DNA of 56,991 bases from Scytalidium lignicola (lineage: Eukaryota > Ascomycota > Leotiomycetes): contig NCSJ02000279.1 of assembly GCA_002812745.2 (NCBI GenBank), positions 1 through 56,991 of the forward strand. Reading direction: 5' to 3'. The notes under the pieces are model-generated. The model had not been told where the DNA came from. It did no database searches and saw only the letters and a program-made list of their open reading frames with translations. Shown here in pieces: positions 12,471 through 25,400 of this stretch; within the stretch, counting starts at the first letter, position 1; every line of letters starts with the position of its first letter. The translations under genes and the position numbers were made by a program.

Positions 12471-14495
12471 TTTAATAAAATTATAAGAGATTTAATGTTA
12501 ATGTTAAGAAAGAAGATATAGAATATATTCTATATTAAAGTTAAGAAGGTATCTTAACAGAAAATTAAGATATTAGCTGATAATGTTATAAAGAGAAGAA
12601 ATGCTTAAAAAGACAATATCTAAAGAAGTAGTTTCTAGACTAAGTATCTTAAGCTTAGTCATTAGTTAAGGCTTATATATATATAAGTAATTATAAATTC
12701 AACAAGATATTATTATAAGGTTATAATAAACAATATAACTTATAAACTTAAGCTTATTGTTAAGATTAATAATTGTAAATATCTTATCTTATAAGTATAT
12801 ACTTGTTTGATAAGCATGTTTAAAACAATAAATAGTTTTCTTACTAAGTTAATAATTAACTTAATATATAACTTATAACAAAAGGATACCTTTATTCAAG
12901 AATAATACTAGTAATTGATTCAGAGGAAGAGAATTACTAAAGTTATAAAAGACCTTAATATTATAAGAATAATAATTCTCAAGATAAGTTAACCTTTAAG
13001 AATAAAGGCTTTATATAAAGATATAAGGAATAAAGCTTTAAGAGAACTTATACTAAGATAACATAGTTAAAGTAAGATTATAAGGAAGAGTTTATAATTA
13101 TGAAATATAATGACTAAGACATTAAAGAAGAAATTATTAATATGAATAAAAGATTAAGTAAAGTTAAAGAGTTATAATATAATAAAGGAAATTATAAGGA
13201 AAAATCTATAACTTTAAGGTATAATAACCAGAACATTAAAGGAGAAACCTTAGATTTGTATAAGGAGTTAAAAGTAATTNAAAAAGCAATTGTAAAGAAT
13301 AGACTACATAAGTTTCCTCTAATACTAAGGCAAAATATATATTTTAAATAATAACATAATAAGAATAAAGATATTGACTATAAATCATAATAATCTTATA
13401 ATAAAGCATTTTGAAATCTTAAAAACATTAAAATTAATTTAACAAAAGTATTTTTAGTTAAGCTTAAGAAAAGATATAAAGTATTAAGTATATACTTATG
13501 TTATTTGTCAGAGAATGAAGATAAAGTAATATATATTATATAGAATATTAACATTGTTATCTTACTTAGAATAATTATGAATAAAGATTTCAATGAACTT
13601 TATTATAAATTTACTTTTAAGTAAATAAAGTAATATAATATATAATTTATGTTTAGTTATTATTAATAAGTATATATGAATAACATAATACATTCCTTGT
13701 AAGAAGACAATTATAATATTAGAATTAACAAAGTTATTTTTACAGTATATTGTTAAAGATTTTGATACCTTAAAAAGTATAATCTTAGACTAAGAACCTT
13801 AATTTACTAACAAGTTCTAAGCCTCCTTATATTTCTACTTATAAGTACAAAGACATTTATCAACAATGTTTTACCCTTAAAGTGATGAATAAACAAAAGT
13901 CTAAAATTAAACATTAAAACATTATTTATAAGTGTTTTGTTTATATAAGCAAAATGATTAAACATCAAAGTTAGCTCTTATAGAATTTATATATAATAAT
14001 AATGTCCATAATATTATTAATATAATTCCTTTCTACAATATATATAGTTATAACCTTAAGATTTAAGTTAATGTTGAGGATAATATTATGAAGAGAAGAG
14101 TAATTATTATATAAGAAAGAATAAAAANTATTACAAAAAAAAAAGAGAAGTAATAATAAAGTAATAACAAGAAACCACAAAAGTATAAAAGAAGTATTAT
14201 AATAAAAAACAAAAGTTAATAACATTTAAAATAAGTGATTTTATAATAATATTTATAAAGAATTTACAATAACAAAGACTTAGCAAGAAGTTGTTAGATT
14301 AATATCTAAGATTATTAAAGGTAGTTTAAGTTATAAGTAATAACCTTATATATAAGTTAAAGTTACTCTTTAAAATAAGAGTATACTTAATCTTCTACAT
14401 ATCCTTTTTTTAAACTATACTATTATAAATTTAACATAATGTTAAAGTTCTTAGAAGAAAAAGCTATTGATAATAAAAATAAGTAAAAGGTTAAA

Positions 14496-14640
14496 GTTAT
14501 CTTAGATTATAAAGTCAAGAAGAATAAAACTCAATAGTACTTTATAAGGTGAAAAGGATTTTTNACTAGCAAAAGATACTTAAGAATTATTAAAACACTT
14601 GTAAAATATTATAAAGAAGCTTAAAAAGTATAAAAAACAA
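14496..14640 (+). pseudogene. gypsy-2 C-terminal chromodomain
   Basis: The sequence reads VILDYKVKKNKTQ, stop, YFIR, stop, KGF and continues past one ambiguous base with DT, stop, ELLKHL. This is the chromodomain pattern (hydrophobic strand, W-K-G-F/Y, T-W-E-P, hydrophobic helix) found at the C terminus of chromovirus integrases. Two of the three stops replace the diagnostic Trp codons of WKGF and TWE, as RIP would produce from TGG. The domain normally reads methylated histone H3 and steers integration. Confidence 0.75.
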
Positions 14641-14649
14641 TATAAATAA

Positions 14650-16657
14650 TTACTTATAAAAGAAATAACCTCCTTAAAATCAACATAATAAAAAGTTATG
14701 AAGAAAAGGAACAAGAAGCAAAAAAGGTTAAATTAAGATTAAAGTACTTAAAGATAAAGAGTTATTTACTTAATAATAATACTTATAAGTACTTTTATAC
14801 TTATACTTCCTCTTCTTCAACAAAGGGCTATTACCCCCTTTGTTACCTTTGTTATTACTACTATTATCTTTACTATTATTGTTATTACCATTAACAAGGT
14901 TATTAAGCTAAATAGAAAAGGTTATAAACTTGTCATCTCTGAATTAAAAATAATATTCTGAAGAGGCAAGGGAAGGATTAAGCACAAAGTTAATAAAGAG
15001 TATTATACTAAGGACTAAGATTAAAACAAGCATCATCAACTTAAAATACTTGTTAATAAAGTAAACAAGGTAATAATAAAGAATAACAAGAATATTATCC
15101 CTTTATACTCTTAAAAGACAAGAACAAGTAAGATAATAAATTAAAAGGATAAGAGAATTATTATTATTGTTATTATCTAACTCTTTTGACTTACTTGACT
15201 TAATATCCTTTAAAGAGAATATATCTTTGTTAAAGGATATATTATTGTCAAAAAGATTTACTTATAAAACATCAACAATGTACTAACTAAAAGGAAAAGA
15301 AGAAAAAATACTTATTATCTCCTGAATAATGTTATTTAAAACTTTAAGATAATTATTAACATTTCTCAAGATCTTATTAATTATACTTAACTTATTATTA
15401 TTTATCTTTTCCTTTTTGATTTCCTAACAAAGTATATTCTTGACATATTTAATATATTCACATTATACTATTTAAAGGACAATAATAACTATAATATTAC
15501 TTGTTATCATTTAATTAACAAGTCAGAACAGCTTATTCATATAATAATAATACTCTTTAAGAACTTTTCTATACTTTTTNATACTTATAAGTATACTCTT
15601 CATACTTGTTATTAATTTGTAAAGTAAGATACTTAAGGTTAAGTTAGGTAAATAAAGACTTATTACATTATAAATAACAAGAACATATAAGTTTTTCATG
15701 TTTTTTTAATTATAATAAGTTAATTACATATTAGTTAAAGAGTTAATAAAGGTAAACAAAGGAAACTTACTTAAAAGTTAAGAGATTTAATAAGAAAAAT
15801 TACAAAAGTTAATTAAAGAGTTCTTAATGTATTAAAGGAGAGAAGAGTAAAAANGGAGAAAAGTAAAGTACTTATATAGTTATAACTAAAAGCAAAGAAT
15901 AATAGATAATAAAATAAGTATTTATATAATATTATTTAAAGCTTAACTTCAAGCTTTAAAAAANTTAAAGAAGAAGAAAACTTATCTTGTAAAGATAATG
16001 AATAAAGTAACAAAAAGAGAAAGAGAGAAGAAAGGAAATAATAAAAGGAGTTTATATAAACCTTTGGAAACATTAATGATTATACATTATACTTTACTTA
16101 TTTAAGAACTCTAGAATATTTATTAATCCTTATTTAATTTTATAATAATTTAAGAATTATTTACAAGATTATTATATTAAGAGAACATTTATATTTGATC
16201 ATGATCAGAAAACTTAATACTAAGAATAACTTTATATTTGTTATATTTAAGCATTTTATGTTTACTTTGTTTAACTTTATATTATTAACAATAAAAGAAA
16301 GTAAGTAAAGTGTTAAATCTTTACTTAAGACTTATATCCCTTCAGAAGGATTAAAAAAGCTAATAATTAAAAGGTATAAGAGAAATAACAAAGTTATGTT
16401 TATATATATATGTAAAGCTTATCATTAGTATAAAAGACTTATACATTATAATATTAAAAGGATACTAAAAAGGTATATTAACTTAAAAGTGTTATAATAT
16501 TAAGTTATTAAACAAAAACATTATTTTAAGACTTTTACATTTGAAAAAAGCATAAGATTCAAGAATGATCTTTATATTTATAAACTTTAAGAGAAGTACT
16601 AGAGGATATCAGAGGCTTATAACTCTTGAGGACAAGAGCCTTAAGAGAAAGGGATAA
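14650..16657. other. AT-rich degraded sequence, no clear gene
   Basis: This is about 2 kb of heavily mutated sequence. On the minus strand between roughly 15,290 and 14,750 one frame has few stops and an Asn-rich tract (NNNNSKDNSSNNKGNK) after a hydrophobic stretch, which could be a remnant of a low-complexity gag or other protein. No family was recognised. The plus-strand inserts and the minus ORF at 13971-14225 look like chance openings in A+T-rich DNA. Confidence 0.5.
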
Positions 16658-16901
16658 TGTTAAAGCTTAGATTATAAAGCTTAAGAAGTGTATATAGTAT
16701 ACTAAGTATATAAACAGAGTATTAAGATAAAAGCTTGCTTTGAGAATACATAAGACTTAATATATATAAAGGTAACCTAAGTAATCATTATGATTTAGAT
16801 TCTTTAAGAATTAGTTTAGAGAATAAAACAAACTTAATTATTAGTATTATTACCTCCTTGATTGTGATTTACTATCTTTACCCTGGACTTAGTCTATAAC
16901 A
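16658..16901. repeat. LTR-like dispersed repeat, copy 1 (TGTT...AACA)
   Basis: The segment starts TGTTAAAGCTTAG and reaches TCTATAACA at 16901. Its first ~120 bases recur in the same orientation at 28509-28625. Termini are LTR-like, but the flanks (GATAA left, GTTAA right) do not match exactly, so a target duplication is not proven. It lies just outside copia-3 on the left, with copy 2 just outside on the right. It may be an LTR of an older element into which copia-3 inserted. Confidence 0.5.
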
Positions 16902-17035
16902 GTTAATCTTTATCTAGTATAATACAAAGTAATATTTCAAAAAGCTTATCAGATAATATTAAAGTTATTTATTATAATAATTTCTTAGTAAACTTATTAA
17001 TATTTAAACTTTATTTAGCTTATTTATATAGTATA

Positions 17036-17235
17036 TGTTAGTTCACTTGTAGTACAAAGTACAATATGTAATTATACATAATATACTCATTATACTATTC
17101 TATGGTTATTGTTTGAAAAAAGAGTAAGAGTAATACAAAGTTATAAGAGCTTTACTCATTCTTATTACCTAATCAAGACTAGTCTACATAACATGTGAGT
17201 ATTATATACATATAATTAATATATTACTCTTAACA
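17036..17235 (-). repeat. copia-3 3' LTR (left)
   Basis: This 200-base repeat has plus-strand ends TGTTAGTTCAC and CTTAACA. It aligns over its length with 27924-28117 and, as reverse complement, with the solo LTR at 50945-51134. It is RIP-mutated but less so than its right-hand partner, whose TGTTAG start has become TATTAG. Confidence 0.83.
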
Positions 17236-17535
17236 TTAGAATTACTTTAAAAATAACTATACATTATAACTCTTAAAATGCTTAAATCTATAAAGTTTTC
17301 TTAATCATATACTAATTACCTAATTAAGAATAACTCTAAATCCTTCCTTTGTATAATTTTCCGTTCTGTTACTTATACTGTTATATTCTACTTATTCTAC
17401 TACTTCTAATTGTACTTTATTCATATCTAATAATTGTTTTAAAGTGTTAAATAACTTTCTTTTAATCATGAAATCAATTGAATTTATAATTTCTTCAATC
17501 CATTATACCTTAACAATTTAACATTGTTTATATGT
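17236..17535 (-). pseudogene. copia-3 polyprotein, 3' end of RNase H region
   Basis: Read on the minus strand from 17,535, this continues the RNase H frame that breaks off at 22,477 on the far side of copia-2. It gives a frame with few stops including NTLKQLLDMNKVQLEVVE, which matches the extreme C terminus of a fungal copia Pol family. It is the terminal piece of the copia-3 polyprotein. Separation from the rest is due solely to the copia-2 insertion. Confidence 0.72.
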
Positions 17536-17700
17536 TGTTGTGATATCCTAGTTGCCACCTTAGGCACTACGTTTTACCTATTACACATGACTTCCCTTTT
17601 TAGTAGTTAGCTTCACTTGTATGTATGTAGTTATACTATAACACCACAATATATTTGAGTAACCCTGATTATACAACCTCTTGCTATGCTTGATTCAACA
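17536..17700 (+). repeat. copia-2 5' LTR
   Basis: Left 165-base LTR. It differs from the right LTR at a scatter of mainly transition positions. Directly after it the sequence reads GGTTATATGCTTTAGTAGC, corresponding to the putative primer-binding region of copia-1. Confidence 0.93.
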
Positions 17701-17822
17701 GGTTATATGCTTTAGTAGCAATGTAATTAGGCTAACTCTTCTTCTTTTATGTTGATTATGTTGATTAGCACCTTTTTTGTCTTTGTTTACCTATATCCAC
17801 ATGTCTAGCCATTACCTTCAGT

Positions 17823-20800
17823 ATAGCCGATGATTCTGGAACTATGGTTCTTCTAAAGGACTAAAGACTTAAGGGTTCAGAGAATTACAACCTTTGAAGC
17901 TTCTGTCTTATGGTATTACTCTAGTCTAAAGGTCTTGAAGATTACATTGGTAATATTGTTTCACCTCTTAAGGAAGATACTCCTGAGTAGAAGGCCTAGC
18001 ACAAAGATGACACCAAAACCCATATGTGTCTTAATGTTAATATCAACGACGAGGCCACACTATTGATCAAGGATTGTGATACAGCAAAGCTTGCTTAGGC
18101 TACCTTAAAAGCTCAATATCAAGGAAAAGGCCATAATCTGCAACAGAAGTTCCTGTCTAAGCTGATATCCATCAAGTACAGTTACTTCAACTTTATAAGT
18201 ATATATATTGCTATGTTCAAGTTGATAATAGCCAATTTGAAGGCTGTCAAAGGTGATAACATGAAACTCCTCTATCAATTTGTCTTTATTTTTAGTCTTG
18301 AGGATGAATATCTTATTTAAGCTGAATGTCAGCGTTTGGCTGGTAGATCTGAGAAGTTACTTACACTTACTCAACTTATAAAGGACATTGCTGATAAATC
18401 TATCTCTGCTATTAGCTCCTCCAGTACTGTTATGTATAACAAGAACAATTTCAATTCAAGTAATTCGAAAAGTTCTAAGGACATCAAATGCAACTATTAT
18501 AAGAAGAACAGTCATAAAGAATCTGATTGTTTTCAAAAGTATTCTGAAAAGCTTGAGGAATATAAAGCAAAGCAGTTTGACAAGAAGAAGGAGAAGAAAA
18601 GTGAGGATAAACTTAAGAAGTCTGATTCAAAGGACAAATTTAACACTGTCAACCTTAACTCTACTAGCTTGGTCACTACTAACTTGGTCACTGTTAATCC
18701 TATGGCTTTCTCCATGTTTACACACAATCAGTGGATTGTAGATACAAGTGCTACTAATCATATTACTAATAATCTTAATTAGTTTGATTTTAATTCCTAT
18801 TCAATGCATTCTGATCTTCATCCTATGGAGACAGGTAATAGTTTTGCTCTAATTGTGAGTGTAAGTACTATTACACTCAAAACCACTTGTTTAGATGGTT
18901 CATCCTTCCTCTTAACACTTACCAATGTACAGTATATACTTACATTTCTAGTTAATATTTTTGGAGCCTTAAGACTCCTTATACAAAATGATGATGCTTA
19001 TGTTACTTCATCTGGTATATTTAATAAAAACAACGTTAAATACAACGTTGTCATTACCTCCCCTGCCAGTATCTATTTGAGATTAGCATCCATTCTAACA
19101 ATGCTTATTTCAACATTCCCTGCTCATCAAACAATCCTTAGTCTGGATATCATTTATCAACGTTTAGCATATGCAAGCCTTGAGGTCATTAAGAATACTA
19201 TTAAAGCTACTCTTGGTATTGATGCTGAGCTAGTGAAGAAGGCCTCTAACAAAGACCCTTTCCTTTGCAAGGCATGTGAATGTGGTTACTCTGAAAAAGG
19301 CGTTTCTTGACAACTTAGAAAACAATCCACTAAAGTTGGTGAGGTCTTGAATATCAATGTATGTACAATTACACCTATCAGCTATAATAAGTATCACTAC
19401 ACTACTACTATAATGGATGATTACTCTGATACTACTTGAGGTTATACTTATAAAGAAAAGAAGGGTGCATATAATGCTATAATTACACACTGTGCCCTTC
19501 TCAAGAATTAGTAGAATATTACTCTTAAATTGATTTGAATCAATGGTAAAAACGAGTTTGGTAGAAAGAAACTTGATGCCTTCTATAGTCATAAAGGTAT
19601 TCAACATGAAGAGACTACTCCTTATACACTATAACAAAATGGAGTCTTTAAGAGAGTTAAGTACTCCATATTTACAAGAACTCACACCATTATAATTGCT
19701 ACTAACATTCCCCTTACACTTTAGAACAAGGTGTACAAGTCAGTTATATATATTAGCAATTATCTTACAACCAGAACTCTTGTAGGTAATATTACTCTAT
19801 TTAAAGCCTTTATAAAATAGGTTTCTCCTTCTAATACTAATTGTAAACCTGATCTATCAAACCTTTATATTGTTAGTTCTAAAATCTTTATACATGTCAA
19901 TAAGGAACATTATATAACATCTTAAAAGATAGCTTCTAAAGCTGAAAAGAGCATATTGTTAAGCTTTAAGGGCAACTCAATTTATTATTGTTAAGTTCTC
20001 TTACATACTCATAAACTAGTCTATACTTCTCATATTACCTTCACTAAGAGTAATTTACATCTAAAAGAGCTTGTTGTCAAGGCTCAAGATGTTAAAGCTA
20101 TTGCTAAAGCTAATTCCCCATATTCTCCACTATCTTTACCTTCTACCCCACAAGATGCAGCTCTCCCTCCACAGTTGAACTCCATGTTTGAGGAAGTTGT
20201 ACAACTTACTAAGGAGGAGGAGGAGGTGTCTGAAGATAAGCTTCCTTAGGTAATTGTACCTACCAAACGCAGTTGTGGTCATCTGAAAGGCTTAAAGAAT
20301 AAGAAGCCTGAACAAGGATATACCAACTCTGATATTACATACGTTGATCTTACAGAGAATCATGTTATACGCTTATAAACTGCAAAATCAAGTACTTAAG
20401 CTCTATCTCCAGTTGTTTCTCCACCTCCTGTCGTTTCTGGAGCCTTTCCTGATGAAAGAAAGATTCTTGGTCAGCCTCCAGCAGTTGTTATGGCTTATGG
20501 CCACTGTCTTACAGCTTATTCTGCTCTGAATTTAGGGTATGCCCTAGTTGTAACAGATAATCCTACAAAACCGAAATCTTACAAGGAAGCCCTTGATACT
20601 CTGTATTCCCAAGAATGGCAAGATGCCATGGTTACAAAGCTCAAGTCCTTGGTGAAATGTAAGACTTTTAAACTTACTCAGCTTCCTCTTGGAAAGTATA
20701 CCTTGAAGGGCTAATAGGTTTATTATATTAAATGTAACACAGACTGTCAAATTGAACACTTTAAAGCTAAGTTTGTAGTCAAGGGATACAAACAGTGCTA

Positions 20801-22175
20801 TAGAGTAGATTATGATCAAACTTAGGCAAGTGTTGTCAAGTCAACAACATAAAAGGTATTGATGTCAATTGTTGCTGTTCATGGTTAGCAAATATACTAA
20901 ATGGACATTATTATAGTCTTTTTAAATGGTGATATTGACGTAGAAATCTATATAGATCTCCTTAAGGGATTTACCATTAAGGATCTTTGAGCTCTTAGTG
21001 TTGAATGTATTAATATTATCAATAGCGATGGTCATATTATTCTACTCCTTTTGAAGTCCTTGTATAAACTGAAACAAGCTCCTCGTTATTGGCAATTGAA
21101 GTTTAATTCAAAGTTAGTTAAGATTAACTTTCTTCTTCTTCAATCTAACCTTAGTATTTTCTTCAATTAATGTCTAGGCATCTTTATTTGCACTTATATT
21201 GACAATTTTCTAGTTATCAGTCTTGAAGGCTCTTAATTCAACGAGGTCAAGCTAATTCTCCATGATTTATTCGAAATGATTAATATAAGACTTACATCCT
21301 GGTTTCTAAGAGTATGTATTATACAAGATTGGGAAAAACATACCATTTCTCTTGTCCAGGATAGGTATATCAAGAAGATTCTTGATCAATTCAAGTATAA
21401 CAATGTCAAACCTCACTTTACTCCTTTTAAGGTGAATGTAGTTAAGTTCATAGTCAAATACAACAATATGGTTACTCTTTAGGATGTTCAACTTTATTCT
21501 GAAAAGGTTAGTTCTATTATGTATCTTATAACATAAACATGTCCTGATTTGTCCTTTCTAGTCTCCTGACTATCATAATTCTTACAAAATCCATCTCTAT
21601 AGCACTTGAAGTTGGTTAAACAGGTCTTTCAATACCTTTAGGGCACTTAAGATGTTAGTATCACCTTTAGAGAAGACAAAAACGAAAACCTTGATTTCTA
21701 TGGTTTTAGCAACTTTGATTACAGTAGTTGTTTGAAAATACGTTGATCTACTATAGGTTATCTCTTCTTTTTAGGAGGAGGCCTTATTTCATGGCGTTAC
21801 CAATGATTACCTTGTGTTACTCTGTCTACTACAGAAGTTGAGTACTGTACTCTCTCTGAAGTGTCATGCAAAGTTATATAACTGGCCAGATTACTGTTAG
21901 AACTTCAGGTTAACGTTTCAAGCTCTAAGATTACCTTAAATAACAACAATCAAGGCTCCCTTTTTATAGCTAAGACTACTGAACAATCGAAAAGGGCTAA
22001 GCACATTGATATCAGATATCACTTTGTACGTGAGAAGGTGTAATCTGGAGAGATCGTTTTGAATTATGTCCTTACCGCAGATATAATGGCTGACAGCCTT
22101 ACAAAAGCTTTGAATTCAATCAAATATGCAAAGTTTATGGATTTGTTAGGCCTGAAATCGATCACTTTGAATTGA
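17823..22175 (+). pseudogene. copia-2 Gag-Pol polyprotein, inactivated at several catalytic sites
   Basis: Gag should begin at 17823, but its ATG is now ATA. A longer open stretch (18336-18782) holds the zinc knuckle CNYYKKNSHKESDC, whose second Cys is Tyr, and the protease motif WIVDTSATNHIT. The GAG-pre-integrase region has YQRLAYASLEVI and CKACECG near 19,155-19,290. Integrase keeps its first Asp (MDDYS, 19,413-19,430), but the second is Asn (19542-19544) and the catalytic Glu is Lys (19650-19652). The RT box is YIDN (21195-21206) instead of YIDD. RNase H ends with ADIMADSLTKAL and a TGA at 22173-22175. All changes fit C-to-T on one strand or the other. Length and domain order are normal for copia. 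Confidence 0.9.
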
Positions 22176-22311
22176 TAAAAACTCCTATTTCAGGTTCAGG
22201 TATTACACTTGCAGTATTCTGTTTTATGGTTCAAGTGTCTTCGTACTCGTTTTTGTATAGGATTTGAGGGACTTTTGCATCAATTTTCGGTGCTTCAGTG
22301 ACATAGGGATA

Positions 22312-22476
22312 TGTTGTGATATCCTAGTTGCCATCTTAGGCACCACGTTTTACCTATTACACATGACTTCCCTTTCTAGTAGTTAACTTCACTTGTACAT
22401 ACGTAACTACACTACAACACCACAATATATTTGAGTAACCCTGATTACACAACCTCTTACTATGCTTAATTCAACA
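22312..22476 (+). repeat. copia-2 3' LTR
   Basis: Right 165-base LTR, ending TTCAACA followed by TATAT. The bases just inside it (GTGACATAGGGATA) are the likely polypurine tract. Confidence 0.93.
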
Positions 22477-22481
22477 TATAT

Positions 22482-25400
22482 TTAACAAAAGTATATTATG
22501 TCAATTATAAGTTACTTTTCCTGTATAATTCTCAATTTGACAAGGTAATTGTATAATAACCTTGAATTTATATATATAACTAATAAGAAGTTGATTTTAA
22601 AGATTCCTTTAATAATTAACTTGATTATAACTCTTATATCAAACTTATAAGTTATTTTGTACAGTTTTAAGGTTAAAACATTATATATAGCCTTCTTGTA
22701 CTTGATTAACGTTTAATGTAGTATATTTACATTTTTCTTCTAATTTACAAGTATTATAATATAATTAATTTATAACAATAAGTCTTTGTTATTTACAAAT
22801 AAGATATTCATAAAGATTAATAACTATAGTATTTCTTTTTTTGAACTTGATAAATTATATTCTTTTAACAATGTTTTGAATTTACTATTATAAGCATTTA
22901 TTCAACAATTTTATGTTTTTCTAATTAAGATTAATAGTTTAAGTAATTACTAATAAGTTGTATAATACTTTTAGTTGACAAACTGAAGTTATATATACTC
23001 TTTAAGTATGTTGTATAATATATTACTTTTTAGTAATAAGGTTTTAACATATAATTCCTTGTAAACTTATAATAATAGTTAATTTCCTAGTTATAAACTG
23101 TAGATTAGTATATTAATGCTTTTAAGTAAGTAAAATTCTAGTATTATTTAATTGTATAATACTTTTATTAAACTTGATTCTCTTATTAATAGTTAACATT
23201 TTATGTTCTTTTTACTAGAAAATTAGCCTTTTTCAGTTATTCTTACTCAAGTCCAGCAAATTGAACATCTTTGACAAACAAGGTATTATTAGTTTAAAGC
23301 CTTATAACATTAAAAGGTTTAGTATTGTACAACAAGCAAAGGTTATATATTAACAGTTTTATAACAAACACCTTAATATAATAAGAGTAATAAGTTTAGA
23401 ATTAGTAGTTTCCAACTTCAAAGACTTTGTAAAGTAACTTTACAACTTGTAAAATTAAGCTTTTACAAAGACTAAGTTACTTTGTAAGCTCTAAAGATGG
23501 TTATACATAAAAATCCTAATTCAGTAAGGTAATAAATTGTATATACACTTGTAAAATGTCTTATAAGTATAAACTTGTACTTTTGTACTTTATAATAATA
23601 ATATAAAGAATAATATATTAGTTAACATATTGAATAATAAGTGATTAAGTCAAAACAAGCTTCTTCTCATTATCCTTATAAGCTTGTATTACAAAATATA
23701 ACNTTTTTAAAAGCTTTTTCAGTTCTCTTATTCTTAATTTCGTTTATAAACTTAACATTGAATATACATATATTATTAAGTATACTTTAAAGGTTTACAA
23801 TCTCGAAAATACCCTTTTTAAGTAATCCTAATATTTTAGCTTAACATAAAGTTATAAATTAAAGTTGTTCAAGTTCCTTGTCTTATAAGAAGATAATGAC
23901 TTCAGGGTATTTATAAGGTCTTCTATGTTTACACTTTACTAGTAATACTAGTAGTAGAGTAATAACTATAGTCAACCTGTTAAACTCCTCTTAATACTCT
24001 TTAATAACTATAATTTCTAATTCTAACTTTGATAACTTAATTCTATCAATTCCTTTTATAAGCATAAAGTATAGTTTTATAATTATTAACCTGAATAATA
24101 TATTCTTATACAGTAATACTAATATATATGTTTCTCTGTTTATACTTACAAGCTTATATAATCCTTCTCAACTTCTGTTTTAACTTGTGTTTCTTACTCT
24201 TCACATGAGAATATCTGAATTCAGTAATAAGTTGTAAATAATACTTATATCAAGGTTGTTATACATGTTGATTATATCTTATACTTATTATTTTGCCTTG
24301 ATTTTACTGATTTCCTCTATAACCTTCTTAATTACTATAACTCTTTAACTAACAATTAAGGTTAAAGTATCAAGTTCTAATATACATAAGTAAGTACTAT
24401 AAACTAGTAATATAAGGACAAGTCTATCAAGTCTTATTAAATTATTAATAACTTTAAATGTTATTTGTAAAATTATATCGTTATCAAAATCACGGATTTC
24501 AATTATAATTATTTAATAAGCATGTTGTACAAGTATATGATATTATTTAATATAGCTAATTAAGACTACTTTTAAGGTTATTCTTATAGTTATAACACTT
24601 TGCTAGAACTCCTTATTAACGAAGTTCTTTTTAACATTAATAATGATCTAGTCTAGAAGCCTTAAATAAGTATTAATCTAACAAGTATATAAAGTATTCT
24701 AAGTGTACTTTGTATTAATATTTTAAAACCATCTATTAGCTTAATAATATATTCTTTAGTTGATAATATAAAGTACAAGTTTGTTATTAATATAGAAGAC
24801 ATCAACAATAATGAAATAATTAAAGTTAACATTATCTTATAAGTTAAATCTAAATCTTCTTAATAACTTCTTATAATATTAATAATAAGCATAGAACTTA
24901 ATAAGGTATTCTAACATGTCCTTATCAATATCATAACTTACATAGTCTAATATATACTGTAATCTGGCTATTAACAAGTAGTTAAAACGTTAATATAAGC
25001 GTTATAATTCTACATTAATTAAGAAACAAGGGGTTTCCTTTAATAAATTAAAAATAAGAGTATGTAAAGATATATCCTAAAGTNAAAAAGTTATAGCTAA
25101 ATCATTATATAGCTAGAATACTTCTTTGTAAGATAATGAGTAAGTTCATAAGGTTGTTGAAATACATGCTTAATTAGTTTATATCTGTTAAGTATAGTAA
25201 AAAGGGTATAGTCAACTTAATTATATAGAATTTAATTTGTCTAATTAATGTATTTACTAATATGGAATCTATCAAAGTTATACTCTTAATTCTAAATTAT
25301 ATTGTTATTATGCCTTTAGTTGTAGTATTCAGTGTTATAGTTTGGTTTACTTATTGTAAAGCTTCAAATTGATTATAACCAATTATAAAGTACTTTGCAA

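Larger units (their letters stand above)
9300..14650 (+). mobile_element. Ty3/gypsy chromovirus (gypsy-2), RIP-degraded, split by hAT-like MITE
   Basis: This is a second gypsy element on the plus strand. Two adjacent zinc knuckles (9,571-9,700) belong to gag. A protease-like segment at about 10,190-10,325 contains RYPWLDNIDLDI, matching the gypsy GxPWLxxxxPxI region. The reading is interrupted by the 587-base element at 10335-10921, then continues through RT (about 11,250-11,990), RNase H (about 12,050-12,470), an unrecognisable integrase stretch and a C-terminal chromodomain (14,496-14,640). The chromodomain places it among chromoviruses, which use this domain to target chromatin. No LTRs were found; both ends are approximate. 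Confidence 0.72.
17536..22476 (+). mobile_element. Ty1/copia retrotransposon copia-2, full length, nested in copia-3
   Basis: Two 165-base LTRs (17536-17700 and 22312-22476) start TGTTGTGATATCC and end TTCAACA. The 5-base flanks are TATGT (17531-17535) and TATAT (22477-22481), identical but for one G-to-A change of the RIP type. The element is 4,941 bases, coding on the plus strand, and is the least decayed retroelement here. It inserted into the RNase H part of copia-3, which can be read on both sides. Confidence 0.95.

Noticed and set aside
13971..14225. 84-codon minus-strand ORF with hydrophobic runs
   Set aside because: Low-complexity translation of A+T-rich, RIP-mutated DNA; no motif.
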